Positions 49,723 through 61,700 of a stretch of DNA of 64,000 nucleotides are shown piece by piece. A program made the translations under genes and the position numbers. Source of the stretch: Pipra filicauda (lineage: Eukaryota; Chordata; Aves; Passeriformes; Pipridae); the NCBI RefSeq assembly GCF_003945595.2, contig NW_024104356.1, positions 280,980 through 344,979 on the forward strand. Reading direction: 5' to 3'. The first letter of the stretch is position 1, and each line of letters opens with the position of its first letter. The notes beneath the pieces were generated by a model. The model worked only from the letters and a program-made list of their open reading frames with translations. It had not been told where the DNA came from and made no database searches.

Positions 49723-49757
49723 TTTAAAGGGGACACAGAAAATGTCCCCTTTTTAAA
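49723..49757. repeat. Hairpin: 10-bp perfect stem (AAAGGGGACA), 7-nt loop
   Basis: AAAGGGGACA at 49726-49735 pairs with TGTCCCCTTT at 49743-49752. The stem can be extended by TTT/AAA with a two-T bulge. No partner feature is seen. It is too short for a microRNA precursor and is not followed by a coding end. Confidence 0.8.
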
Positions 49758-52700
49758 AAAACTACTCTGAAGTCCTCCTTCTTTCTGGTCATTCTCCTTC
49801 AGTCTTGCTATGTCACCTAGCCTTGAGGATTGCTGTGCCTTATGGCTGACAAAGTCAATGCCAATCATCAGCTTCCCCCCGTTTTGTAGGATATGTCCAG
49901 TTTAGTGTCAGCATCCTAAAAAAAAAATTTCTCTCTACAGCTTTACAAGGAAGAAAGAAAAAACCCCACCGCATTGTATCCGTCCTTGGATCTCATATAT
50001 CAGATAAAGCACAGACTATTAGGGAGTTAGGAAATCATCAGTCAAATACCTGATCATTTTAAGAATACAATATTTCTATGCTGGTTAAGTCTCATCTGGA
50101 ATAATGCATTAGGAAATAGAAGTATGTGGAAGGCAACAAAGAAAAGTCAGGCTATAACCTGCTATACAGATTCTCTTTTCTTCTCTAGATGTGGATTAGA
50201 GATTTGCAGGCTCCCTCCCAAACACTCATTTTTCTCGTATGCATATTTTTTTCAAAGCCTTTTCATTTGATGGATGGGAAGAGGGATTAGAAATAAATTT
50301 TCTGGTTTCATACCCAGCTTTTTGTTCAGCTGTCCTCCAATGTAACTGTAAAATTAATTGTTTAGCTACTGACTGCTCTTCAGAAAGATTGTGGCCATTT
50401 TCCATCCCTGGAGCTTTTCCATTATTGTTTCTTTGAGAACTTCTATGAGCTTTGTGCTATTAAATTCCTCCTATTTTGTGTAGAAACAGTTCATGCATTT
50501 CCTTATTTACCTAGGCAACTCCGAACCACCGAATGGTCCATGACTCCCTGATTCCTGGAGAAATGTAAAATTGCTATCAAGAGCGAGAGGAAACCCTTTT
50601 GCACTTTTGAACAATAGTCCTTTGGTTATATCACTGCAGAAGTGGAACAAGCCATTGAGTTAAGATCTGCATCTTAAAAACACCCATGTTGCAAAGTGTT
50701 AAAATCTGACCTACTACTATGAATTAAATAGAAGTCTCTGAAACTCAAAATATTTTGTTATTTTGTAGTTGTTTCTATCCTTTTTCTCCACTCTCTGAGC
50801 ACAACAAAGGCTGTAAGCCCAAGAGCCCACAGCCAAAAAGGGCAGTTCTTGGCCCAAGAGACAATCAGGAAGCACTGAATTTGTTGTGAGAATAATTAAA
50901 TTTCTGACCTGTTTCTGCATTGATGAGAGGATCACAGAAGTCAGCTGGGAATTTGATGGGGGCCTGCACCTAAACAGAAAGAGGTTGTGCTGGAAATTAA
51001 GCTAGGCAAGTGCTGTTCATGTCCCTCCATTAACTCCAATAGTATTGAACTTAAAAAAACGGACTTACACAAAGCTCTTTTCTGGCAAACCCAAGACCTT
51101 GGGGACAAAGCTGGAGGAGTAAACAAATGGGCCTTTTTATTTTCCTAGGAGAAGGAGGGCATGCAGCTAAAGAACAGCTCTCCCATCCTGCCCTCCCCCT
51201 TTGAGCTGGCAGCCCCACCTGTTACGAGCCAGGAGTAATCAGAGAGATGAACAGCACAAGCGGTATTTTTACAGGATGAACCCACCAGGTCAGCTGGAGG
51301 CCTGCTGTAACCCAATATCGAGTGGTGGCTGCAGACAGGCACGATGCAGGGCTTGGGGGAGGAGGGTGGTGAAGGATGGGTGAAGGGAAAGCAGGGCAGT
51401 CCCAAAGGAGGTAGAACTTCACTTAGGAGACTTCTGTTTCCCTTTGGTGCCCCTGAAAACTGAATAGTGGGGATTGTTCATTAAATGTCAGGGCTTGCAG
51501 AAAGGAGAGGATAAGGGAAAGCGGTGGGGCAGGGATGGGGGCGATAGAAACACCACTCACAGGAACAAAGAGCACATGTGTGTGCAGGCCCCGTGTGCCC
51601 AGTCCACAGGGGAAGGGGATCACACAAAGGTATCTATTTTGTTCATTCACCTGCTTCTCTCTCCTTTTGTGCATAATATACAGAGAACCATGTCACTTCA
51701 GCCTTCCCCTTCCCACCCCTCCTGGTACCGCCAGCACTGGACCAGCCCATTTCTTCCAGGGAAGCCTATTGTCTGACCATGACAGAGTTCCCCCTATGCC
51801 TCTCATGCAGAGTCAGAAACTTGCTGCTGAAGCGGCTGCTTGGGGAATAAACACCTGCAAGGAGCCACAGCTGTGGCACGAGCTGCTCTCCTAATGCTCT
51901 GTTTAGGATTACAGCGCTCCAGAGTATCACATTACCCCAGTGGCTGCCCTGAAACCTGGTATTAATTCACATTAGCAAGGATCAAATTTAGTGTGTTGTG
52001 GGGAGGGGGGCACTGTTATTATTGTTTCTAAAACTGCTGGAGCAAACTCCTAGGATTGGTCTTTCATTAATCCTGGCAATGGCCAGAGAAGCTTCTTTGT
52101 TCCTCCACTCTCCTGGCCATTCAGTCTGTCTTCTCTCGTATGAATGCCTCTAAACACAGCCTCTTATTTCCATGATGGGGTTACTTGCTTATTTTTATTT
52201 TTGATGTACCAGAGTTAGTAACTGTCAAAGCAAATTGTGGAATTGCTTTGGATTGCACTGCAACAGAACAGGGTCTTCCAGTACTGGGAGGAGAGCTACA
52301 GTGTGATGTGGAATCACCTCTTGTCCATGCCCATGATAGATTATTCATAGACTGGGAGAAGGGAAAGATGGTCTAAGCAGTAAGAACAGCGGAACTCTGG
52401 GGTAGATTTGTGCAAGGAGGGTATGGAGTCTTCATATGCATATCTGTTGAGCTGATCTGATTTTGTCTTTGAGTAGGAACATTCCACGTGTCTTTCAACC
52501 TGCTTTTTTGATGCAGCCATTATAAGGGTGAGGTGGAGTTACTTTTCTTCCTCTCTTTCCCTACCCCCACCACCTGTTCTTTACTGAGTGTTGCTGAGGC
52601 TATTTCTGTATGAATGTAGGCACTTTCCTGATGTATGGGTGGCACCTAGAGTGCTGTGTTTAGTTGTTCCTGAAGGGCCTCATAGTACAATCCTGGTGTT

Positions 52701-55650
52701 CCTCCAAACCAAGGGCTATTCCACATAGATATAATTGACCCCTAATTTCAGATATTGCATTTTGAATCCAAGGGAACATAATCATCAGTATCAACAACTA
52801 CTGTTCAGTACAGCCAGTGTTAAATATCACCAGAATGCCCTTGTGGAGCCTTGGAACGGATATGAAAAAGGAAGTGAAAAAAGTATTTGACCTGAAGCCT
52901 TCAGAGGCTGCAAATCCCAACCATGTTTGTTAATTTTATTTACAGTTTCAGAGTTATCTTGAAATGTCATTATTATTGGCTGTGCTACAAAATTCAGAAA
53001 TGTACCAGTGTTTAGCTAGAGAGTGGTGGACCGGAACAATAGGGACAGGGATGAGACATGTGGTCTCATGCTGTCGCAGTGGCAGGAGCGAAGACTGAGG
53101 ACTAGCACAACATCTACTGACTACTGCATGACATTTCTTTGTGTAGAGGAGAAGATACTTCTGCCATTTGTTAGAATGTCAGCCTTTTGCATAGAGATCT
53201 TCTACAGGTGATCCAGATTTGTAAAGCCATAAGAGGACATTTGAATATCGGGTTTCACCTCCTGTACAAACACAGGCCTTCAATTTTCAGCTTATTACAT
53301 CTCTACTGAGCCTGAATATTTTGTTCCAGAAAAGCAGCCAGGAGATGAGAAATCAAGCACTTTGTGTAGTGCTTTATTGCACTTAAGCTGGTGAGTTCTG
53401 ATTCCCTTCCCCTGCCACCCTAGTGTGGCCCCATGCCATCCTGATGGGAACTGTAGCATTGCAGAGGATAGTCCATCTTCAGAAATCTTATTGGCATCTA
53501 AAGTTCAACACACTGTAAGAGTGACCATCCCATATATACTACAGTGCCCCTCTCAGATGGCAAATGTTGAAGACATCTTTGTCATCATTCAGTTTGGGAT
53601 CATATTTAGTGAGTTACAGTGCTGGACTGTCGGAGTCTGGTTCCCTCTGGTATTGGTAAAGTAGCTGCTGCCTGTTAGGGCAACTATTGTGGAAAGTCTG
53701 GATATAAGCTCTCGATCTTTATTTCTCTGTTAGGTCTCCTGAGCAATAGGTGGGTCTCTTCCTGATACTGTGTTTTTAGCATTATTGCTTTCTCCTCCTG
53801 TGCTCTGACACTCAAACTTATTAAAGTTAATTTTAATTCCCCTGAAGGAAAAAAAAGAAATAGAAAATCCTGCCTTCATATACATGTGTTTTTCTGGGGG
53901 CTCCCAGGATTACACTGTTATGTGTGTAAATTGAAGGCAAGATTCTGCCGAATAGGTTTATCTCTTCAGCATCTTATCACTCTCTGGACAACATGACTTC
54001 ATGTGGGGTGTAATTAATGGGCTACAGATAGAGTCACAATGCAGCTTCTCAATGGCCTGTCTGTCTGGGAAACTCCAGATATTTCTGAGAAACCCTCAAA
54101 GTAACTGTGAGTCCAGGAAAATTCAAGGAGTTGGAGATTGTATTGGGCTTTTCAGGTGTGTTCTTCTGACCTGTGTTTGGATATATCCAAAAATTCATAC
54201 CTACCTCTTGTCTCTGCAAATCTAGGGGTCTTAATACAGTGAGTAGTTGGAAGGCAAGGATGGAACAACCCAAGAGGCTTTGTCATTACTGGGGACTATT
54301 TGCCCTCAGACAACATCAGACATGACACGGTGTTAGGCTGTCCTGTTTGTGGGTCTCAATATGTTTGTGAGAAAAGAAAGTATGGCCATGGCAGGCAGGG
54401 AGGTTGAGCAGAGAACACTGAGCGAGCTTTTCTGACCAGACATAACTACAGCTCAGTTGCCTCTGATCATTTAAGATCACTTGGCATTTTCTGCAAGAAC
54501 AGTGTCCAATGTGTGGGTAGTATTCTTGTTAGATCACTTACTTTGCTTCTGCTTGAATTTTCTGCTTTCACTGTTAGCTGCAGGCATGTGCCTTTTGTCT
54601 TTCCTTCCTGAGCTTTTGCAAACGTTGTACTGTGAAATGGCTACTTCCACTCGTCTCTACATTTCATCAGGTAGCAGATATCTCCCCGATGCAGCTCTTG
54701 GCTGAATTTGCTCAGAATTAAGGGTATTGATGCATTGTCTCATAAAGAGAAATATAACAAACCAAACAAAAAGGAACTTCTCTAAAGATAGTACAGAAAA
54801 TAAGCTGTAGAAATAATGAGCATCATCTAAAAATGAAAAACAGCCAAAGTCAATTCAATTCATTTTTTTCATCAGAACATACACAATTGAGTAAGTTGCC
54901 TGACTCTGTCATTACGGCATAGAAAATCCAACATCTGTATAAGTGATGAAATTTCATAACCTCCTCTGTATAACCTTGCTTGATTTTGACACTTGTGACT
55001 TATGACAGGTTTAGAGGTCAACTCTGAAGCATGAGTATTGTTTCAATCATGCTGCTCCCTCTCATGAATTACGTTAGCAAGGGCTTGGTCACAGTTATCT
55101 GTGCAACAAAGAAATATTGTAAGAAGTTGTAGCATGGTAGGATAGTTACTGTGGTGATGTAGTTAAAATGCCTGGGAGACAGATTTTCATTGTTGAAAAG
55201 TCTACATAATAAAGTTTAATGTAGTCCATGGGACACATTTTTTTCCTTAGGATTTATGAGTGGAGCTTGGAGAGTGCTATGTATTTTGGTCTGGTCACCA
55301 AAATGGAAAATCTGAAAGGAAAAAAAGGCCTAACCAACATGATAATCTTTTGAGAGTCTGGATGAAAGGAAAAGGTTGATTTTGGATCTGAATGAAATGT
55401 TTCGTTGGACTGAAATTGAAAGGCTTTTACACTTACTAGTTACTTAGATAATTTAGAAAGTATTTTTTCCCTTCTCTTGCTTTTAAGCGCAATGCCTGTT
55501 TTTAATTGTAAAGTTTGTTTTGAAAATACCTGAGAGATTTTGAAAGATGTCAACACTGATATGTTCTTTGGCCAAAAATGTTCACCAGACTCTACTCATT
55601 TTGGTGATCTCTTTTAGTCCTACTCTAACACCAGCTTTTGGCACATTAAC
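49758..55650. other. Non-coding stretch with a possible regulatory block
   Basis: No gene recognised; frames reach 119 codons (51535-51894, plus) but overlap others. The interval 51895-52075 carries two TAATCC-type sites and several TAAT cores and may be a conserved element. Confidence 0.5.
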
Positions 55651-55672
55651 TATTATTATTATTATTATTAAT
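55651..55672. repeat. (ATT)n trinucleotide microsatellite
   Basis: Seven tandem TAT/ATT units. Poly-I translation in an overlapping frame is an artefact. Confidence 0.93.
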
Positions 55673-55699
55673 AACCATAATATCATCACCCAGCTGTGC

Positions 55700-55795
55700 T
55701 TAGAAGGCTTGGGCACCAGTCCCAGATCTGCTATGACAAATCTTTTCAACTCTCTGGGCTTCTGTTTCACTTCCCACTCTTTGGCTCTCTTATCT
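55700..55795 (+). mobile_element. Possible MIR-like SINE relic
   Basis: The text 'ggcaccagtcccagatctgctatgacaaatcttttcaactctctgggcttctgtttcacttccc' follows the order of the MIR segment with 'cccagctctgcca', 'gggcaagtcacttaacctctctgtgcctcagtttcc'. Similarity is moderate and the boundaries are uncertain. Confidence 0.42.
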
Positions 55796-58700
55796 AGTCA
55801 GACTTAAAGTCATAGGGTCAGGAACTCTCATATACGGAGCCTCTTATGTATACACCGATGCTTGCATTACTGCTTCTGCTGCAGTGGCATGAAAATAGAT
55901 TTTCTGCTTCATCTTCTATCAGCCCATTACAGAGGTTTTTGAGGTGTCTCAGTCTTCTAAGACAGCTAGCTCTATGAGAGAAGGGAAACTGAGGAAGCAA
56001 AACCAAAAAGGAAATGTTTTGCTGTTTGCATTCCCTGCGCAGGGTCTGTGTGGCTAGTTTGGAGAGTGGGTGAAGCTGAACTGTGACTACAAGCACTGCA
56101 GCCAGTCTTTGCTCAGGTGTGATTGACTTCTCTGTGAAACAGTATGTTATATACCCATAATAATGTTTGCATGGAAGACCAGCAAGGATTTGAGGAGACT
56201 GAGTGTAAATATGAAATAAAACTGAAAGGAAGGGAATGAAACCGTGGCCTTTATTTTTTTTAACCAGCATACCTCTTTTGAGAGGCTTCATTTCATGACA
56301 GCCTGTTACTGGGTAGTGCACCTTTTTCCCTCTGCATCTATAGCTATGTTTCTGTCTAGGAAGTAGGTTGGGAAGTCAGATATATGGGAGAAGGAACCAG
56401 CAGTAAACAAGGCACAGAGCATTGGAGCCAGTTTGAAAGCCAACACTTACAGAGGTAAGTTGGTAGGAAACCAACACACTTTAGAGGCAAAATACTGTGG
56501 AAAAAAAAGTCTCAGAAAGGACTCAAAGAACTTATCTCATATTGTTTAATTTTCCTCTCTATCTGGGCCACAAGGACTTTATGTATGTCTTTACTAAGTC
56601 CCTTAGGATAGCATCAAAGATACCTGACTGCCTCATTTTCTCCTTCCATAGTATTTGACTGCTTGGCAACATGATTGGTGAAGGTGTTTGGACCTGCTGC
56701 ATATCACATTTTGGAGCAGGATGCCTTAGCAAAAACCTATAAGGAGGTTGTGCAGAACGGGAGAGTGTGGGTTTGATAGCAGGCAGCAGGGCTGGCCTGC
56801 TCTTTGTTTCAGGGGTTTTTTTCCCAATTGTTCTTCCCAGAAAACAGGATTAAAAAGTTGGGTTTTTTGATGCCAAACCACATGGAGGGGCCATTTTTGG
56901 CTTCTGTGACTAGATTGTGGTGCACCTGCCAAACAAGTGTAGCTGTACTTCTGTCCTCCCACTTTCTGCAGCCTGAAGACCTGGTTATCCACACTCCCAT
57001 GTGTGACAGCATTGCTGAATGCCATTCCCAGCACTTCAGAGAAACACCTTGCCAGAGGAAGAGCAGCGGTTGGTGGCTCTGTTGGCAGTGATGCGGAAAC
57101 CGAGTCAGAAGCTGTTTCTAGCATAGGGCTACATGGTCAGCTTTCAGAATTTGGCCCCGACAAAGAGGTTCTAACTGAGCCTTGGTTAAAGCTCCCTTAT
57201 TCATACTTAAGTCCAGACCTAAATCCTGCTGTGTTAGAGGGTGCCTGTTTCTTAATTGTTGCAATATTTCTGCTGGGACTGGTCACCAGGCCTGGCATCT
57301 AAAGGGTGATGTTTGAGTTATAGAAAACTCTTTTGCAAGTTTTGTGCTAAGAATGACTGAAACTTGCTACTGGTTCATTTCAACTATATCCACCGAACCG
57401 TAACTCACTACTGCATACAAGTTCAGCAGGAACATTCCCAAAACCCCCATAGAAGAAATTTACGGTTGCTCAACGCTCTGTTACTGGCGGCTACAACTGT
57501 GTGCGCTCCACATGTCTTTGTAATCACTTAATGACTCATTTCCTTAATCTCTCATTTCCTATAGCCTTATTACAAGCAATTCATAAACCCAAATCCATAG
57601 CCGTTCTCTGGCTGTAGTCAGGAAGCACTGAACTGACTGCATCTGGTTGGTTGGCTGAAGTACCCCTCTCTATTCCCCTCTGAAACTTTCCACTGGACCC
57701 TGTCTTTTGCTGCAGTGACACCTACTGATGAGGTAAGAGTGTATTAACTACATGGTCCCTTGTTGCCAAACCCAGCCAGCAACCACTTCCTGGTACTAAC
57801 CAGATGTTTCTGCTTTTTTGGAACAAATTTCACACTACGCTGGGAGAAGTTTTGCACAGTCTTGACTGTAACATGCCGGTGGCCAGCAGACCTGAACAGA
57901 GATCATTGCAGTGGGAGGAAATGGCACTTCATGTCCAGGCTTCTCACTCAGCCATCAAACAACTTATGGCCTTGGGAAGCAGACCTTGCAAGGCAGCATC
58001 CCTGGGCCTGCTGTGTGGCATTGACTTAAGGAAGCAGCCAAACAGCCAGCATGCTTTTGCTTTCCTCTGCAGATTCTTTTTTTCTGGAGAGATTACTACT
58101 GCTGGGAAGTCGTACCATTGATACCTCCTCATTACACCCTGTGGTGACTGGGAGATGGGAAGTGACAGCCTCAGCCCCATTGCTAGGTGCAGCCAGGCCA
58201 CAGGTTTCTCTTTTAGTGAAAAATGTTTTCCTTTCAAACTTTAGCCTTTTCCCTATACAATTATTTGAAAATTTCAGCTTCAGTCAAAACACTAAAAAAC
58301 TGACTTGCAGCACCTCAAGAAGGGATGGGGTCAGTAATGCAGAAGGGCAAGAGGAGAGTCAAGGAAAGGATGAAGGAAAAAAGGACACTTTCTCACTGCA
58401 GACCTTGGCTTTAACCCAGTTCACCATGAAGGTTATCTGTTCTCCAGTATACCTAAACATTGATTCACATGGGAGAAAGCACGATAAAGGAATGAGCATA
58501 GGATAGGGTAGGGTAGGGTACGATAGCTTAGGAATTGTCAAAACATTCCTCAACCTTGCTCTGCTTTGAGATCCTATCTGACTTGCACTGCACGTTAACA
58601 TCTTAAATCTGAGGCCAGTGAGCCAGAGCCAACTGATAAGTGTTGTGAAACAGTGCTGTAAATCCATGATCTCTGAGCCTGTCTGTCAAGGAAAGCGCTA

Positions 58701-61700
58701 CAATATGGAGGCTTTGGGACATAACGGGTTTGCACAAGAGAAGATGTACTGAAGACGTTCTCTCTCACACTAGAAAACCTGGCTACATCTCAGCCATTGT
58801 TTTGTAGGATTGGAGTGCCTGAACATGAATTACCCTTGTCATTTTGATGCAGAAGCAGTGCATCTTCGCCATCCATCTTCCACTTCACCATTACCACAAT
58901 GCAAATGGGGCAAACACCCTAAGAAGTTAGACCTATCCAATGTATCAAAGAGGAGCTTACTGAGATGCGCCAAAGTAAAGCAGAATCTGCCTACAGCTGG
59001 CAGCAAGACGTTTGGCAACAGGTCCTCTTAATAGAAAGGGCCTCAGGTACTTCTTATTAGCTACTGGCTGCTCTGGTCAGGTACTGTATGTTGTACCATT
59101 TCTTTCTGGATGGATTCTGCTTACCTCTGCTGTCCACTTTTTGCGTCAATTCAGAGTCTTCTGGGCATGAATCTGAAACCTCATTGTTTTGTTACCATGA
59201 CTTCTCCTGTAGGGCCCTCCAGAAAAGAGGCCCTATCTTGAAAACCTGAGTCCTTCTGAGAATGAGAGGTGCTATGAAAAGAGAGAAATTGTAGATGCAA
59301 ATCCTTACATCTTTGATGAAGCTGCATGGTAAGATGACTGTAGTCAGCAGTTTGAAAAGGTCTTTGGCTTTTAAAGAAATTATGTCATGGCTGATGGGGA
59401 CATGAACGAGGGCACTGAACCACAAGGTTTCCACAGAGCCTACAAACATAAACAGCAAGATCCTTCAGAGATACCAGGTTTGTCCCAGGCAAGTCAGGGC
59501 TGCCAGGGTTCAGGGGAAGAGAGAAATGTCCTCATGGTGGTGCAGACAGATAGGCAGAGAGGCAGCAGAGTGGCTTTGTAGTGTCTAATTTGTTAGAATA
59601 ATGCAACAAGACAGATCTCATAACATGAAAACCTTATCTAACTACCCCTGTACACAACCTGACCTGGTGCTACAAAGAGCTCCAGTGTTGTCAGCTGAGA
59701 AACCACGATGTTTGCACTGAGATTGCACTGTTTGCTGCAGTCCCCCAGCACAAGAAGCCATGGCATCGCAACAGATTATCTGTAATTCCGAGTTTTTGCA
59801 GGCACAAGAGGTCAGTGCCACAGTGCCTGCAGGGAATGTGACTTTTCAGCTGTCTTGCTCTCCCCAGTACACTTTGACCTTTGTGCAATCTAATATCAAA
59901 GAACCAATTATTCTCAACACTCATATATTTTCCTCCATAGACTCAATGCCACATGGTTGCCGGGGGCAAGACATCATGCTAATCAAGGCAGTAACTCAAG
60001 GGAAGGCAGTGGGGGGCTGTCATGATCAAGAGCCTGGGGTTCTACTTCTGCCTCTCGGCCATGAATATGGACTCAGTCACGCTTGCTCTTTCCTTCCCTC
60101 TCCCTACAGTCTTTACCATGATCCTCTCCTGGTGTAAGTTATATACAGAAATCAAAGAATGTACACCAGTGTATGCCAGTATGTCCTGCCATAAGCAAGT
60201 TTCCCTATCACCAATGGGTCTCTTCTTAGTAGAGGCACTACTGTCCAGTGCTTATTTATCTTTCCATTCCTCAGCACCCAGAATTAGCTCTCCTCTGTCC
60301 TTGTGGCTGCAGCAACTGGAGCCATTGGAAAAATGACACTAGGAAAGGATCACTGCCTTAGTGGGATGGAGGAGAAAAGAGGAGGCTACCATCTCATATG
60401 ACAGACCCATCCAAATATTCCACTGCTCATTCAGTGTCCACAGCCACCTTTGACCTCACCTGCCACCACTGCATACTGTGAGCCCAGAGCATCGGTATCA
60501 GTGAAAGATCAAAGACTCATCCTGGAAAGGATCTTGCCTCCAACGTCAGGAATAAGGAGTTGCTAATAATTTTCCCACTGAAAGACATTAATGTGCAAGA
60601 AAATGTTATGGAGTGGTGATAGCTTGGCTAACTGTGACCACCAAAATCCTGAAGCTAAGGAGCAAACACATTTCCCAGTTGTACTGAGTATGAGCGCCAA
60701 CCCAGGATGTCAATATAGATATATATATCCCAGGGTATACCTGAGCCCAAATGGGTTAGAAATTCAGTTTCAAGTTCATGAAGACACAGACTTTCCCAGG
60801 CTAATATAGTACCGCAACGTGGCTTCAGATAGAGTAAGATGAGGGGAACCCACCTTGTTAACTTCTTGGAGGGAAATGTTTCACAGATATTTTATATGTT
60901 TTAATAGTGTTGTTGACTATTCTGTCACTAAGTCTCAGAGGCTCTTACAGTGGAAAGTGTGGAGTGCTGAGTGAGTGTGCTGGAAATTCCTTCATCCCCT
61001 GCAGACAGGTGGCGTTAATTCTGACTAGCACAAAGAGAAAGTGGATAAACACGTCGAAGAAATAGAAGTTGAAAGACTTAGTGCAGAGTTAAACATGACA
61101 GATAGGATTGTGCTTCAGCATAGTTTGTTTTCCTATAATTGTTCCACATTTCTTTGTTGCAAACTAAAAAACATCTACAAAGCTTCAAATCCCACTTGTA
61201 CTGCATGGAAGTGGTAGCTGCACTTTAAAAGAGCTCAAGATTATTCAGTGGCACATCCCAGGGTGCAATTCAGCTGAAATTTAACCTTAAACACTATGGG
61301 TAATCAGTGGCAAGGGTTTAGTTCAGACTACAAGAGAAAACACAGGCAATACTGAAAATACTCAAAGCTTCTTAAGGAGGAAAAGTATGAGGCAGGGATG
61401 TTGTTGGCTAAGACATAAATATCATATTTCAGAAAAAAAAGACCAAATGCTCAGATTATAGAGCATTCAGACATACATATGTGAGTAGTCTTCCTCTTTA
61501 ATAGTGGGATGCCAGTGCTTCCTTTCTTTCTCTTTGTAAACAGAAGAGACAATTTCAACCTTAATAAATTTGATTTTCAATGAATAAAAAGCCAATAATC
61601 CGTCTCCCAAAAGGAACTGCAAGAGCAGAAAAGCAAAACACTTCAACTGAAATGCCTGCTTGTCTCCTTCAACATTACAGTCCTTAGAGAGTTAGAGCTG

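Noticed and set aside
53905..53950. Possible further amniote repeat relic ('tgtgtaaattgaaggcaagattctgcc')
   Set aside because: Too short and diverged to support by eye.
55818..56321. 167-codon minus-strand frame
   Set aside because: No recognisable family and adjacent to a MIR-like relic; read as chance.
57003..57302. 99-codon frame ending in a hydrophobic stretch, suggestive of a tail anchor
   Set aside because: Starts at GTG, overlaps a longer antisense frame, and the hydrophobic end is short; not convincing.
58502..58520. Interstitial telomere repeat
   Set aside because: The unit is TAGGG, not TTAGGG, and there are only three to four copies.
61003..61020. CTCF-like motif 'cagacaggtggcgt'
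   Set aside because: Only about 10 of 14 core positions agree; weaker than the pair reported.
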